DNA of 64,000 bases from Hyphomicrobiales bacterium (GCA_027489535.1 JAIXZO010000018.1:310001-374000); one strand, 5' to 3'. Positions 9,085 to 19,323 are shown, counted from the first letter of the stretch. Numbers and translations: made by a program. The notes: generated from the letters alone by a model not told the origin.

Positions 9085-10299
9085 ATGACCGCGATGCCCA
9101 AGGCCAAGGACGCGCACCGCCCCGCCGCCTTCAAGTGGGACGACCCGTTCCTGCTCGAGGATCAGCTGACCGAGGACGAGCGCCTGATCCGCGACACCGC
9201 GCGCGCCTATGCGCAGGAGAAGCTGCAGCCGCGCGTGATCGAGGCCTATGCGCAGGAGAAGACCGACCGCGCCATCTTCAACGAGATGGGCGAATTGGGC
9301 CTGCTCGGCGTCACGATCCCCGAGGATTACGGCTGCGCCGGCGCGAATTACGTCGCTTACGGCCTCGTGGCGCGCGAAATCGAGCGGGTGGATTCGGGCT
9401 ACCGCTCGATGAATTCCGTGCAGTCCTCGCTCGTGATGTACCCCATCTTCGCTTATGGCGACGAAAGCCAGCGCAAGAAGTACCTGCCGAAGCTCGCCTC
9501 GGGCGAATGGGTCGGCTGCTTCGGCCTGACCGAGCCGGACGCGGGTTCCGACCCCGCCGGCATGAAGACCCGCGCCGAGAAGGTGGCCGACGGCTACCGC
9601 CTCACCGGCTCGAAGATGTGGATCTCCAACTCGCCCTTCGCCGACGTCTTCGTGGTGTGGGCAAAGTCGGTCGCGCACGACAACGAGATCCGCGGCTTCA
9701 TCCTCGAGAAGGGCATGAAGGGCCTCTCGGCCCCCAAGATCGGCGGCAAGCTCTCGCTGCGCGCCTCGATCACGGGCGAGATCGTGATGGACGGCGTGAT
9801 CGTGCCGGAAGAAAACCTGCTGCCTAACGTCTCGGGCCTCAAGGGCCCGTTCGGCTGCCTCAACCGCGCGCGTTACGGCATTTCGTGGGGCGTGATGGGG
9901 GCTGCCGAAGACTGCTGGTTCCGCGGCCGGCAATACACGCTCGACCGCAAGCAGTTCGGCCGTCCGCTGGCGCAGACGCAGCTGGTGCAAAAGAAGCTCG
10001 CCGACATGCAGACCGAAATCGCGCTGGGCCTTCAGGCCTCGCTGCGGGTCGGCCGCCTGTTCGACGAGGGCAAGGTCGCGCCGGAGATGATCTCGATCGT
10101 CAAGCGCAACAATTGCGGCAAGGCGCTCGACATCGCCCGCGTCGCCCGCGACATGCACGGCGGCAACGGCATTCAGGAAGAATATCACGTGATGCGTCAC
10201 GCCCAGAACCTCGAAACGGTGAACACCTACGAGGGCACCCACGACGTGCACGCGCTCATTCTCGGCCGCGCGCAGACGGGTCTGCAGGCGTTCTTCTGA
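9085..10299 (+). CDS. gcdH: Glutaryl-CoA dehydrogenase
   Basis: A 404-aa FAD acyl-CoA dehydrogenase that oxidises and decarboxylates glutaryl-CoA to crotonyl-CoA. Features are the N-terminal helical domain with [16 protein letters not shown] (a glutaryl-CoA dehydrogenase hallmark), the FAD-contact motif [13 protein letters not shown], the [10 protein letters not shown] strand and the catalytic Glu near residue 383 in [15 protein letters not shown]. The gene begins two bases after the ALDH7 stop, and its stop is two bases before the CoA-transferase start. This points to one rightward operon under the divergent LysR. Confidence 0.94.
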   Translation: MTAMPKAKDAHRPAAFKWDDPFLLEDQLTEDERLIRDTARAYAQEKLQPRVIEAYAQEKTDRAIFNEMGELGLLGVTIPEDYGCAGANYVAYGLVAREIERVDSGYRSMNSVQSSLVMYPIFAYGDESQRKKYLPKLASGEWVGCFGLTEPDAGSDPAGMKTRAEKVADGYRLTGSKMWISNSPFADVFVVWAKSVAHDNEIRGFILEKGMKGLSAPKIGGKLSLRASITGEIVMDGVIVPEENLLPNVSGLKGPFGCLNRARYGISWGVMGAAEDCWFRGRQYTLDRKQFGRPLAQTQLVQKKLADMQTEIALGLQASLRVGRLFDEGKVAPEMISIVKRNNCGKALDIARVARDMHGGNGIQEEYHVMRHAQNLETVNTYEGTHDVHALILGRAQTGLQAFF

Positions 10300-10301
10300 G
10301 C

Positions 10302-11477
10302 ATGACGCGTCCTCTCGAAGGCATCCGCGTGCTTGAACTCGCCCGCATTCTCGCGGGACCGTGGATCGGCCAGACTTTGGCCGATCTGGGGGCCGACGTG
10401 GTGAAGGTGGAGCGGCCGGGGAGCGGGGACGATACGCGGAGTTGGGGGCCGCCTTTCGTCGAGGCGGCCGACGGGGGGCATCTCTCGGCGGCGTATTTCC
10501 ATTCCTGCAATCGCGGGAAGCGGTCAATCACGGTCGATTTCGAGACCTCCGAAGGCCAAGCCGTAATCCGGCGGCTGGCGGCCAAGGCCGACGTGCTCTT
10601 GGAGAATTTCAAGGTCGGCGGGCTGGCGAAATACGGGCTCGATTACGAGAGCCTGAAGGCGGTCAATCCGCGCCTGATCTATTGTTCGGTGACGGGGTTC
10701 GGTCAGGACGGGCCTTACGCGGAACGTGCGGGCTACGATTTCATGATTCAGGCCATGGGCGGGATCATGGACCTGACGGGCGACCCGGACGGCGAACCGC
10801 AAAAGACCGGCGTCGCCTTCGCCGACATCTTCACCGGCGTCTACGGCGCGGTGGGCGTGCTGGCGGCGTTGCGGACGCGGGACGCGACGGGGCTCGGCTC
10901 GCATATCGACATGGCGCTGTTCGACACGCAGGTCGCGGTACTGGGCAATCAGGCCTTGAACTATCTGGTGTCGGGCAAGGCGCCGCGGCGGATGGGCAAT
11001 GCGCATCCCAACATCGTGCCCTATCAGGTGTTTCCGGTGGCGGACGGGCATGTGGCCATCGCCGTGGGCAATGACGGGCAATTCACCAAGCTCTGCGCCG
11101 TGCTCGGCGAACCCGCGCTGGCCGCGAACCCGGATTACGCGAACAATTCCCTGCGCGTGAAGCATCGCGGGGCCTTGGTGGCGCGCATCGCCGGGCTGAC
11201 TTCGGGCTTCGCGCGCGCCGACCTGCTGGCCGGTTTGGAGAAGGCGGGCGTGCCCGCGGGGCCGATCAATACGGTGGCGGACGTGTTCGCCGACCCTCAG
11301 GCGATCCATCGCGGAATGCGCGTGGACCTGACGAGCGCGGCGGCGGCTGCGGGAAGCATTCCCTCGGTGCGCACGCCGGTGATGCTCGACGGCGTGCCGC
11401 AAGTATCCGCACGGCCTTCGCCGCGGCTGGGGGAGCACACGGCCGAGGTGCTGGCCGATCCGGGTTGGACGGGGTGA
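10302..11477 (+). CDS. CaiB/BaiF family CoA-transferase, probable succinyl-CoA:glutarate CoA-transferase
   Basis: A 391-aa class III CoA-transferase. It opens with the family start GIRVLELARILAGPWIGQ and continues with LADLGADVVKVERPG and RGKRSITVDF. The catalytic aspartate is expected at Asp175 in VAFADIFTGVYGA. Class III enzymes move CoA between carboxylates through an aspartyl-CoA intermediate. Being the third gene of the gcdH operon makes glutarate activation (like human SUGCT) the most likely role, but formate, carnitine or other acids are not excluded by sequence. Confidence 0.85.
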   Translation: MTRPLEGIRVLELARILAGPWIGQTLADLGADVVKVERPGSGDDTRSWGPPFVEAADGGHLSAAYFHSCNRGKRSITVDFETSEGQAVIRRLAAKADVLLENFKVGGLAKYGLDYESLKAVNPRLIYCSVTGFGQDGPYAERAGYDFMIQAMGGIMDLTGDPDGEPQKTGVAFADIFTGVYGAVGVLAALRTRDATGLGSHIDMALFDTQVAVLGNQALNYLVSGKAPRRMGNAHPNIVPYQVFPVADGHVAIAVGNDGQFTKLCAVLGEPALAANPDYANNSLRVKHRGALVARIAGLTSGFARADLLAGLEKAGVPAGPINTVADVFADPQAIHRGMRVDLTSAAAAAGSIPSVRTPVMLDGVPQVSARPSPRLGEHTAEVLADPGWTG

Positions 11478-11493
11478 GGGTAGGCCGCCTGAG

Positions 11494-11588
11494 TTGTCAT
11501 CCCGGGCGGCATATGCCGACCCGGGATCCAGACTTGCGGCGGGCGTCGTGGAACAAGGCTGGGTCCCGGCTCTTCGGCCGGGATGACA
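11494..11588. repeat. Second dispersed repeat type, longer copy
   Basis: TTGTCATCCCGGGCGGCATA leads into ACCCGGGATCCAG. After about 30 bases the complementary arm GGGTCCCGGCTC, then CCGGGATGACA, closes a hairpin-capable element. It fills the 150-base gap between the CoA-transferase and the TPP enzyme and matches the shorter element at 6267-6312. Confidence 0.75.
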
Positions 11589-11627
11589 CGGCGGGGCGGC
11601 CGGGACGACGGTTGAACGGGGAACGAG

Positions 11628-13313
11628 ATGATGCACGACGCCGCTTATGCGAGCCGCACCGGCGGACAGTTGATCGTGGATGCGCTCGAGGCGCAGGGCG
11701 TCGAGCATGTGTTCTGCGTGCCGGGCGAGAGCTATCTGGCGGTGATCGACGCGCTGCACGACGCGGCGATCAACGTGACCGTGTGCCGGCAGGAAGCGGG
11801 CGCGGCGATGATGGCCGACGCCACGGCGCGACTGACCGGGCGGCCGGGCATCGTGATGGTGACGCGCGGGCCCGGCGCGACCAATGCGGCGCACGGCATC
11901 CACATCGCCGAGCATGATTCCGTGCCCCTGATCATGTTCGTCGGGCAGGTGGAAGCCGGCGTGCGCGGGCGCGGGGCTTGGCAGGAACTCGACTACAAGG
12001 CCGTGTTCGGGCCGATGACGAAATGGGCGGTCGAGATCGACGACCCCGCGCGCATTCCCGAGATCGTCTCGCGCGCCTTCCATGTCGCGATGCAGGGCCG
12101 GCCCGGCCCGGTGGTGATCGCGTTGCCCGAAGACATGCTGCTGGAGACTGCTGCCGTCGCCAAGATCGCGCGCGTCGAACCGGTGGAGACCTGGCCGGGC
12201 CTGACGCAGACGGCCGAATTGCAGAAGATGCTGTGGGCGGCCGAACGCCCGATCATGGTGCTGGGCGGCAGCGGTTGGTCCGAAAAGGCCGTCGCGAGCG
12301 TGGTGCGCTTTGCGGAGCGTTTCGACCTGCCGGTGGCGACCTCATTTCGCCGCGCGATGCTGTTTCCGGGCGACCATCCCAATTACGCGGGCGAATTGGG
12401 GCTGGGGCCGAACCCGAAGCTGAAGGCGCGGTTCGAGAAGGCCGATCTCGTGATCATGGCCGGCGGGCGCATGGCGGAGGTGCCGTCGCAGGGCTACACG
12501 CTGTTCGACATTCCGCTGCCCAAGCAGAAGATCGTGCATGTGCATGCCGATGCGGAGGAGCTGGGCCGGGTGTATCACCCGACGCTGGGCATCCACGCCT
12601 CGCCGCGCGGCTTCGCCGCCGCGCTGGAAACCGTGCAGCCTCCCACCGCGATCCGCTGGACGGCGGAGACGCGGCAGGCGCGCGAGGATTATCTCGGCTG
12701 GACCGAGCAGCCGCCGCGCGTGCCCGGCAAGCTCGACATGGGACAGGTGATGGTGCAGCTGCGCAATCGCCTGCCGGAAGACGCCGTAGTGTGCAACGGC
12801 GCGGGCAATTACGCGATCTGGGTGGGGCGCTTCATGCGCTATCGCCGCTTCGGCACGCAGCTCGCGCCCGTGTCCGGCTCGATGGGCTACGGCCTGCCGG
12901 CGGCGGTGGGGGCGAAGCGGCAGTTCCCCGAGCGCATGGTGGTGGCCTTTGCAGGCGACGGCTGCTTCCTGATGAACGGGCAGGAATTTGCGACCGCCGT
13001 GCAATATGACCTGCCGATCGTGGTGGTGGTGGTCGACAACGGCATGTACGGCACGATCCGCATGCATCAGGAGCGCGAATATCCCGGCCGCGTGGCCGCG
13101 ACCGCGTTGAAGAACCCGAATTTCGCCGATTACGCCCGTGCGTTCGGCGGCCACGGCGAACGGGTGGAGACGACCGAGGAGTTCATGCCGGCCTTCGAGC
13201 GGGCGCTCGCCTCGGGCAAGCCCGCTATCCTGCATTGCCTCGTCGATCCCGAAGCGATCACGCCGTCGGCGACCATCGCGAGCATTCGGGAGACGGCGCT
13301 GAAGGGGAAGTAA
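11628..13313 (+). CDS. Thiamine-pyrophosphate enzyme (acetolactate-synthase-like)
   Basis: A 561-aa member of the TPP decarboxylase/acetolactate synthase fold. The catalytic glutamate is Glu56 in CRQEAGAAMMADATARLTG. The central DHS-like domain spans about 190-320, and the C-terminal TPP-binding motif begins AGDGCFLMNGQEFATAV near residue 443 and reaches VVDNGMYGTIR. There is no ACT small subunit beside it, so a role as the biosynthetic IlvB is unlikely. Related orphan proteins act in sugar-acid, oxalate or glyoxylate metabolism. The substrate is unknown. Confidence 0.85.
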   Translation: MMHDAAYASRTGGQLIVDALEAQGVEHVFCVPGESYLAVIDALHDAAINVTVCRQEAGAAMMADATARLTGRPGIVMVTRGPGATNAAHGIHIAEHDSVPLIMFVGQVEAGVRGRGAWQELDYKAVFGPMTKWAVEIDDPARIPEIVSRAFHVAMQGRPGPVVIALPEDMLLETAAVAKIARVEPVETWPGLTQTAELQKMLWAAERPIMVLGGSGWSEKAVASVVRFAERFDLPVATSFRRAMLFPGDHPNYAGELGLGPNPKLKARFEKADLVIMAGGRMAEVPSQGYTLFDIPLPKQKIVHVHADAEELGRVYHPTLGIHASPRGFAAALETVQPPTAIRWTAETRQAREDYLGWTEQPPRVPGKLDMGQVMVQLRNRLPEDAVVCNGAGNYAIWVGRFMRYRRFGTQLAPVSGSMGYGLPAAVGAKRQFPERMVVAFAGDGCFLMNGQEFATAVQYDLPIVVVVVDNGMYGTIRMHQEREYPGRVAATALKNPNFADYARAFGGHGERVETTEEFMPAFERALASGKPAILHCLVDPEAITPSATIASIRETALKGK

Positions 13314-13412
13314 GGAACAGCTGCGGCCGCGCCCTCTCCTTCGCGGGAGGGATTGTGTGCTGCACGCGCTTACCGACCACGAGCGGCTTCGGCCTACGGC
13401 CTGCCGTCGAGG

Positions 13413-13700
13413 TCACCGCAACGCGTCTATCTCTTCGAGCGCATGCAACACGGCGTTGCCTTCGGCTTCTTCGATGCGCTGCGTCGCGTTGCGTTCCTTG
13501 TCGTCTTCGCTCGCGATGGACTGGTGCTCGGCGTCGGCTTCGAGGGCCGCGAGTTCTTCGGCCTTGGCGCGTTCGATGCGCGCGAGGAAGGCGTCGAGAT
13601 AGGCGTCGAGCGCCCCTTCGGCCGTCATGCGCGCATGAATCTGCGGGTGCTTGTCCTTGAGCGCGGTTTCGAGCGCGCGGCGCAGGCGGGCGGGGGTCAT
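13413..13700 (-). CDS. Small hydrophilic protein overlapping transaldolase
   Basis: A 95-aa charged, helical protein starting [14 protein letters not shown]. Its ATG overlaps the transaldolase TGA by four bases (ATGA at 13697-13700), the classic sign of translational coupling. It is rich in Glu, Ala and Arg, with likely coiled-coil character from about 30 to 92, and has no signal peptide or membrane segment. No family was recognised. The coupling and the continuing codon bias argue that it is real. Confidence 0.6.
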   Translation of the reverse strand: MTPARLRRALETALKDKHPQIHARMTAEGALDAYLDAFLARIERAKAEELAALEADAEHQSIASEDDKERNATQRIEEAEGNAVLHALEEIDALR

Positions 13701-14662
13701 GCGGGCTCCATGCGGGCGGCGATCATGGCGCGCAGCGCGTTCAGATCCTTGGCGAATTGGCGGATGCCTTCGCCGAGCTTCTCGGTCGCCATCGCATCCT
13801 CGTTCATGGCGAAGCGGAAGGCGGGCTCGTCGACGGCGATGCGGTCGGGGCCGTCCTTCGCCGCGGTTGCGGGGTCGAGCTTGCGCGGCAGCGCGCCCGT
13901 ATCGTTCGCAAGCGCTTCCAGCAGTGCGGGCGCGATGGTGAGGCGGTCGCACCCCGCAAGCGCCTCGATCTCGCCGGTGTTGCGGAAGGACGCGCCCATC
14001 ACGACGGTCCGGTGCCCGTGGCGCTTGTAATAGGCGTAGATGCGGCGGACGGAGAGCACGCCGGGGTCGGTTTCGGCCTCGTAGGGGCCGCCGCCCGCCT
14101 TGACGTGCCAATCGAGGATGCGGCCGACGAAGGGCGAGATGAGGAAGGCGCCCGCTTCGGCGGCGGCGGCGGCCTGCACGAGCGAGAACAGGAGCGTGAG
14201 GTTGCAGTCGATGCCCTCGCGCTGGAGGATTTCCGCGGCGCGGATGCCCTCCCACGTCGAAGCCAGCTTGATCAGGATGCGCTCGCGCCCGACGCCGCGC
14301 GACTCGTAATCGGCGATGATGGCGCGGCCCTTGGCGACGCTGGCCGCCGTGTCGAAGGAGAGGTCCGCATCCACTTCGGTCGAGACGCGGCCGGGGACGA
14401 TCTTCGACAGTTCCGTGCCGAAACTGACGGCGAGACGGTCGCAGACGGCGGCGACGACGGCGTCGCGGGAGCCGGGGCGCGTCTTGCCCCACGCCACGGC
14501 TTCGGCGACCAGATGGTCGTAGCCCGGCATCTGCGCGGCCTTCAGGATCAGCGTGGGATTGGTGGTGCAGTCGGTCGGCCGGAACGCGCCGATGGCCTCC
14601 ATGTCGCCGGTGTCGGCGACGACGACCGTCATGGCCTTCAATTGATCGAGCTTCGACGCCAT
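13697..14662 (-). CDS. tal: Transaldolase
   Basis: A 321-aa class I aldolase of the pentose phosphate pathway, TalB type. The Schiff-base lysine is Lys132 in [12 protein letters not shown] and the acid Asp17 lies in VVADTGD, both at the positions known for the E. coli enzyme. [11 protein letters not shown] (33-43) and CNLTLLFSL are also present. The start MASKLDQ at 14662 matches the family; an upstream in-frame ATG would add an unrelated basic stretch. It is the first gene of a two-gene leftward unit with the small protein. Confidence 0.95.
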   Translation of the reverse strand: MASKLDQLKAMTVVVADTGDMEAIGAFRPTDCTTNPTLILKAAQMPGYDHLVAEAVAWGKTRPGSRDAVVAAVCDRLAVSFGTELSKIVPGRVSTEVDADLSFDTAASVAKGRAIIADYESRGVGRERILIKLASTWEGIRAAEILQREGIDCNLTLLFSLVQAAAAAEAGAFLISPFVGRILDWHVKAGGGPYEAETDPGVLSVRRIYAYYKRHGHRTVVMGASFRNTGEIEALAGCDRLTIAPALLEALANDTGALPRKLDPATAAKDGPDRIAVDEPAFRFAMNEDAMATEKLGEGIRQFAKDLNALRAMIAARMEPA

Positions 14663-14867
14663 TCCGCGCTCCCTGCGTTTCGCACAGGGGTTACCACGCG
14701 GAGGGCCGGGGCGGAACCGGGAGCTTGCGGACACGGCCGAAGGGAGGGGGCGTAAGAGAAGCGATGTGCCGTAGCCCTGCGCCGATCACGATGCTAAACG
14801 GGAGTTGATCGAGGCGGTCGATTTCCAATTCGCCTCCAAACGACAAGCCCTTCAGGGAGCGAAGACA

Positions 14868-16367
14868 ATGGTCGCGGAACTCACGCATTTCATCGGCGGA
14901 AAGCACGTCAAAGGCACGTCCGGCCGCTTCACCGACGCCTTCTGGCCGATGACCGGCGAAGTCGCCTCCAAGGTGCCGCTGGCCTCCGCCGCCGAAGTGC
15001 GCGCCGCCGTCGAGAACGCCATGGCGGCGCAGCCCGCCTGGGCCGCGACGAACCCGCAGCGCCGCGCGCGCGTGCTGATGAAGTTCCTCGAGCTGGTGCA
15101 CAAGGAATATGACTCGCTGGCCGAACTGCTCGCCAAGGAGCACGGCAAGACGGTGGCCGACGCCAAGGGCGACATCCAGCGCGGCCTCGAAGTGGTCGAG
15201 TACTGCATCGGCGCGCCGCAAATGCTGAAGGGCGAGTTCAGCGACGGCGCGGGCCCGGGCATCGACATCTATTCGATGCGCCAGCCGCTCGGCGTCGTGG
15301 CCGGCATCACGCCGTTCAACTTCCCGGCGATGATCCCGCTGTGGAAGGCCGGCCCCGCGCTGGCGTGCGGCAACGCCTTCATCCTCAAGCCGTCCGAGCG
15401 CGATGCGGGCGTGCCGCTGCGCCTCGCCGAACTGTTCCTCGAAGCCGGCCTGCCGCCGGGCGTGTTCAACGTGGTGCAGGGCGACAAGGAGGCGGTCGAC
15501 GCCATCCTCGACGACCCGGACGTGAAGGCCGTGGGCTTCGTCGGCTCCACGCCGATCGCGGAATATGTCTATGCGCGCGGCTGTGCGGCCGGAAAGCGCG
15601 TGCAGTGCTTCGGCGGCGCGAAGAACCACATGATCATCATGCCCGACGCGGACATGGACCAGGCCGTCGACGCGCTGATGGGCGCGGGCTACGGCTCGGC
15701 GGGCGAGCGCTGCATGGCGATCTCGGTCGCCGTTCCGGTCGGCCACGAGACGGCGGAACGCCTCGTCTCGAAGCTGATCCCCCGCGTCGAGGGCCTGAAG
15801 GTCGGCACCTCGCTCGATCCCACGGCGGATTTCGGCCCGGTGGTGACGAAGGCGCATCTCGACAAGGTGAAGTCCTATGTCGACGTGGGAGTGCAGGAAG
15901 GCGCGGCGCTGAAGGTCGACGGCCGCGGCTTCAAGATGCAGGGCTACGAGAACGGCTTCTACATGGGCGGCTGCCTGTTCGACCACGTGACCGAGGACAT
16001 GCGCATCTACAAGGAGGAGATCTTCGGACCCGTCCTCTCCGTAGTGCGCGCGCCGAATTACGAGAAGGCGCTGAAGCTCGCCAACGATCACGAATACGGC
16101 AACGGCGTCGCCATCTTCACGCGCGACGGCGATGCGGCCCGCGATTTCGCCTCGAAGGTGCAGGTGGGCATGGTGGGCATCAACGTGCCGATCCCCGTGC
16201 CGCTGGCCTATTACACCTTCGGCGGCTGGAAGCGCTCGGGCTTCGGCGACCTGAACCAGCACGGCCCGGACGCCTTCCGCTTCTACACCAAGACCAAGAC
16301 GGTGACCTCGCGCTGGCCGTCCGGCATCAAGGACGGCGCCGAGTTCATCATGCCGACCATGCGCTGA
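14868..16367 (+). CDS. mmsA: CoA-acylating methylmalonate-semialdehyde dehydrogenase
   Basis: A 499-aa ALDH-family enzyme that turns (methyl)malonate semialdehyde plus CoA into propionyl-CoA or acetyl-CoA in valine and inositol breakdown. The nucleophile is Cys282 in [11 protein letters not shown] and the oxyanion Asn151 is in TPFNFP. The usual general-base glutamate segment is replaced by [10 protein letters not shown] (246-255), as is normal for this CoA-dependent family. The ATG at 14868 follows CAGGGAGCGAA. A strong terminator comes after the stop, so expression may be partly separate from the next gene. Confidence 0.95.
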   Translation: MVAELTHFIGGKHVKGTSGRFTDAFWPMTGEVASKVPLASAAEVRAAVENAMAAQPAWAATNPQRRARVLMKFLELVHKEYDSLAELLAKEHGKTVADAKGDIQRGLEVVEYCIGAPQMLKGEFSDGAGPGIDIYSMRQPLGVVAGITPFNFPAMIPLWKAGPALACGNAFILKPSERDAGVPLRLAELFLEAGLPPGVFNVVQGDKEAVDAILDDPDVKAVGFVGSTPIAEYVYARGCAAGKRVQCFGGAKNHMIIMPDADMDQAVDALMGAGYGSAGERCMAISVAVPVGHETAERLVSKLIPRVEGLKVGTSLDPTADFGPVVTKAHLDKVKSYVDVGVQEGAALKVDGRGFKMQGYENGFYMGGCLFDHVTEDMRIYKEEIFGPVLSVVRAPNYEKALKLANDHEYGNGVAIFTRDGDAARDFASKVQVGMVGINVPIPVPLAYYTFGGWKRSGFGDLNQHGPDAFRFYTKTKTVTSRWPSGIKDGAEFIMPTMR

Positions 16368-16374
16368 ACGACAG

Positions 16375-16405
16375 GGCCGATCCGGCAAGGATCGGCCCTT
16401 TTTTC
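16375..16405 (+). terminator. Rho-independent terminator after mmsA
   Basis: GGGCCGATCC (16375-16384) and GGATCGGCCC (16390-16399) form a perfect 10-base stem with a 5-base loop, followed by six T residues. It lies between mmsA and the acyl-CoA dehydrogenase start at 16436. Confidence 0.92.
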
Positions 16406-16435
16406 TTGCCCCGGAACGCCGCGTCGAGACGCCCC

Positions 16436-17596
16436 ATGACCCTCTTCGCCCTGACGGAAGACCAGATCGCCATTCGCGACATGGCGGCCGCATTTGCGGC
16501 GGAGAAGCTCGCGCCTTTCGCGGTGGAGTGGGACCAGACCAAGCATTTCCCGGTCGACGTGATGCGCGAGGCCGCCGCGCTGGGCATGGGCGGGGTGTAT
16601 GTGCGCGAGGACGTGGGCGGCTCGGGCCTGTCGCGGCTCGACGCCACGCTGATCTTCGAGGCGCTGGCGACCGGGTGCCCGACCGTCTCGGCCTTCATCT
16701 CCATCCACAACATGTCGTCCTGGATGATCGACGCCTACGGCTCGGACGAGCAGCGGCGGCGGTGGCTGCCGAAGCTGGCGACCATGGACTTCATCGCGAG
16801 CTACTGCCTGACCGAACCCGGTGCGGGCTCCGACGCGGCGGCGCTGAAGACGCGGGCGCGGCGCGACGGAGACCATTACGTGCTCGACGGGACGAAGCAG
16901 TTCATCTCCGGGGCCGGCACGTCCGACCTCTACGTCGTGATGGTGCGCACGGGCGAGGACGGGCCGGGCGGCATCTCCACCATCGTGGTGGAAAACGGCA
17001 CGCCGGGGCTCTCCTTCGGCGCGGAAGAGAAGAAGATGGGCTGGAATGCGCAGCCTACGCGGCAGGTGAATTTCGACGGTTGCCGCGTGCCGGTGGAAAA
17101 CCGGCTCGGGCCGGAGGGCATCGGCTTCAAGATCGCCATGGCGGGGCTCGACGGGGGGCGGCTGAACATCGCCGCCTGTTCGCTGGGCGGGGCGCAGGCC
17201 GCGCTCGACAAGTCTCTGGCCTACATGGCCGACCGCAAGGCCTTCGGCAAACGGCTCTCGGATTTTCAGGCGCTGCAATTCAAGCTCGCCGACATGGCGA
17301 CCGAGCTGGAGGTGGCGCGGACGTTCCTGTGGCGCGCGGCCTCCGCGCTCGACGAGAAGACGCCCGACGCCACGCGGCTTTGCGCGATGGCCAAGCGCTT
17401 CGGCACGGATGCGGGGTTCATGATCGCCAACGAGGCGCTGCAGCTGCACGGCGGCTACGGCTATCTGGCCGATTACGGGATCGAGAAGATCGTGCGCGAT
17501 CTGCGCGTGCATCAAATCCTCGAAGGCGCCAACGAGATCATGCGCGTCATCATCGCGCGCGGCATGATCGGCCGCGGCCAAGGAAGCGGAACCTGA
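16436..17596 (+). CDS. Acyl-CoA dehydrogenase, probable isobutyryl-CoA dehydrogenase
   Basis: A 386-aa FAD acyl-CoA dehydrogenase with the FAD motif [11 protein letters not shown], the strand [10 protein letters not shown] and the catalytic Glu near residue 363 in [17 protein letters not shown]. Its place between mmsA and mmsB points to valine breakdown, where isobutyryl-CoA is oxidised to methacrylyl-CoA (human ACAD8 type). Other short branched acyl-CoA substrates cannot be excluded. Translation starts at [10 protein letters not shown]; the stop is one base before the next ATG. Confidence 0.9.
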   Translation: MTLFALTEDQIAIRDMAAAFAAEKLAPFAVEWDQTKHFPVDVMREAAALGMGGVYVREDVGGSGLSRLDATLIFEALATGCPTVSAFISIHNMSSWMIDAYGSDEQRRRWLPKLATMDFIASYCLTEPGAGSDAAALKTRARRDGDHYVLDGTKQFISGAGTSDLYVVMVRTGEDGPGGISTIVVENGTPGLSFGAEEKKMGWNAQPTRQVNFDGCRVPVENRLGPEGIGFKIAMAGLDGGRLNIAACSLGGAQAALDKSLAYMADRKAFGKRLSDFQALQFKLADMATELEVARTFLWRAASALDEKTPDATRLCAMAKRFGTDAGFMIANEALQLHGGYGYLADYGIEKIVRDLRVHQILEGANEIMRVIIARGMIGRGQGSGT

Positions 17597-17597
17597 G

Positions 17598-17969
17598 ATG
17601 ATCGCCATCGTGAAATCGGTGCTGCTGGGGCTGGTGCTAGTATCCGCCATTCTCGCGGTCTTCGCGGCCTACGGGACGACGTTCTTCATCGACGGACGCA
17701 GCCCGTTCCAGATCAATTTCGCCGTCGGCGCGGCGCTGGGGCTGCTCGTCGGCTGGATGGGGCCGCGCATGGTGGGTGCGCGGGTACACGACCATCTGCG
17801 GTCGGCCGTGCTGATCGCCGTGCCGCTGCTGGTGGTGCAGGCCGTCGTGACCTCGCATTTTCAGGTGGTGTTCAAGGGTTTGAACCCCGTGATGGACAAG
17901 GTGTTCGGCGCGCTGATGCTATGGAGCGTCGCCTTCGTGCTGATCGGCGGAACGCTGCGGCGCAAGTAA
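17598..17969 (+). CDS. Small four-helix membrane protein of unknown function
   Basis: A 123-aa protein with four predicted transmembrane segments (about 3-25, 40-58, 68-88 and 97-118) and a short basic C-terminus (TLRRK). It begins one base after the acyl-CoA dehydrogenase stop and ends 25 bases before mmsB, so it is co-transcribed with the valine genes. It is weakly reminiscent of TrgA-type membrane proteins, but no diagnostic motif was seen and no function is assigned. Confidence 0.75.
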   Translation: MIAIVKSVLLGLVLVSAILAVFAAYGTTFFIDGRSPFQINFAVGAALGLLVGWMGPRMVGARVHDHLRSAVLIAVPLLVVQAVVTSHFQVVFKGLNPVMDKVFGALMLWSVAFVLIGGTLRRK

Positions 17970-17994
17970 AAAAGCGAAATTGCGGGAGGACGGC

Positions 17995-18882
17995 ATGGCG
18001 AATATCGGCTTCATCGGCTTGGGCAATATGGGCGGGCCGATGGCCGCCAATCTCGTCGCGGCGGGGCATCGCGTCGTCGGGTTCGACCTCGTGGCCGAAA
18101 ATTGCGCGGCGGCGGCGAAGGCCGGCGTGAGCGTCGCCGCATCCGGCCCGCAAGCCGTGAGCGAGGCCGAGATCGTGGTGACGATGCTGCCCGCCGGGCG
18201 GCATGTCCTGTCGGTTTGGAACGAGGTGCTGGGCGCCGCGCGGCCGGGCACGCTGTTCGTCGATTGCTCGACCATCGACGTGGAAAGCGCGCTGGAAGCG
18301 CACCGGATCGCCGCGGCGGCGGGCATGGCCTCGCTCGACGCGCCGGTATCGGGCGGGGTGGGCGGCGCGCAGGGGGCGACCTTGACCTTCATGTGCGGCG
18401 GCGCGGACGACGCCTTTGCGCGCGCCAAGCCCGCGCTCGGGGCCATGGGCAAGAAGATCGTGCATTGCGGCGCGGCGGGCGCCGGGCAATCCGCCAAGAT
18501 CTGCAACAACATGATCCTCGGCATTTCCATGATCGGCGTGTGCGAGGCCTTCGTGCTGGCCGAAAAGCTGGGCCTGTCGCATCAGGCGCTTTACGACGTC
18601 GCCTCGACCTCCTCCGGGCAATGCTGGTCGCTGACCACCTATTGCCCCGTGCCCGGCCCGGTGCCGACGAGCCCCGCCAATCGCGACTACGTGCCCGGCT
18701 TCGCCGCCGCGCTGATGCTGAAGGATTTGAAGCTGTCGCAGGACGCGGCGACCGCATCCGGCGCGGCGACGCCGTTGGGCGCGCATGCGGCGGAACTCTA
18801 CGAGGCGTTCGAGGCGGCGGGGTTCGGCGGGACGGATTTTTCCGGGATCATCGCGTTTTTGCGCGAGCGGGCACGGGCGTAG
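17995..18882 (+). CDS. mmsB: 3-hydroxyisobutyrate dehydrogenase
   Basis: A 295-aa beta-hydroxyacid dehydrogenase. The NAD-binding turn is GFIGLGNMGGPMA at residues 5-17, the substrate-binding SGG is at 119-121 and the catalytic lysine is Lys168 in AGQSAKICNNM. It oxidises 3-hydroxyisobutyrate to methylmalonate semialdehyde, the substrate of mmsA. GGGAGGA at about 17983-17989 places the start at 17995 rather than at the in-frame ATG 15 bases upstream. Confidence 0.94.
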   Translation: MANIGFIGLGNMGGPMAANLVAAGHRVVGFDLVAENCAAAAKAGVSVAASGPQAVSEAEIVVTMLPAGRHVLSVWNEVLGAARPGTLFVDCSTIDVESALEAHRIAAAAGMASLDAPVSGGVGGAQGATLTFMCGGADDAFARAKPALGAMGKKIVHCGAAGAGQSAKICNNMILGISMIGVCEAFVLAEKLGLSHQALYDVASTSSGQCWSLTTYCPVPGPVPTSPANRDYVPGFAAALMLKDLKLSQDAATASGAATPLGAHAAELYEAFEAAGFGGTDFSGIIAFLRERARA

Positions 18883-18894
18883 CGGCCCCGCCTC

Positions 18895-19323
18895 TCACGC
18901 GAACAAGGAGAGGATGCCGACGACGGCGAGATAACGCGCGAGCTTCGCGACGGCCACGATGACGGTGAACAACAGGAAGGGCGTACGGAACACGCCGGCC
19001 ACCACCGTGAGCGGATCGCCGAGGATGGGCACCCAGCTGAGCAGCAGCGACCACACGCCCCAACGGCCGTACCAAGCGGCGTAGCGCTCGAAATCCGCCG
19101 GCTTGACGGGAAAGCGGGGATGATCGCGCCGCCCGGCCAGAAACGACCCGAGCGCCCAATTGGCGCATGAACCCAAGGTGTTGCCGACCGTGGCGACCGC
19201 GACGGCGGGGACGACCTGCACGGCATTTGCGGAGAGGAGGCCGACCAGCGCGGCCTCCGACGAGCCCGGCAGCAGCGTGGCCGAGAGAAAGCCCGCGGCG
19301 AAGAGACCGAGCAGTTCGAGCAC
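18895..19323 (-). CDS. YqaA/DedA-like small inner-membrane protein
   Basis: A 142-aa membrane protein with VGNTLGSCANWALG and SWVPILGDPLTVVAGVFR, the paired patches of the YqaA branch of the DedA/SNARE-associated family. I place the start at a GTG (19321-19323) preceded by GGAGG at the right distance; no ATG fits. DedA-type proteins help maintain membrane lipid distribution and proton motive force; the exact role here is unknown. The gene is convergent with mmsB. Confidence 0.82.
   Translation of the reverse strand: MLELLGLFAAGFLSATLLPGSSEAALVGLLSANAVQVVPAVAVATVGNTLGSCANWALGSFLAGRRDHPRFPVKPADFERYAAWYGRWGVWSLLLSWVPILGDPLTVVAGVFRTPFLLFTVIVAVAKLARYLAVVGILSLFA

Noticed and set aside
11628-13313. 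Biosynthetic acetolactate synthase large subunit (IlvB)
   Set aside because: No regulatory small subunit or other ilv genes are adjacent; kept only as a TPP enzyme of unknown substrate.
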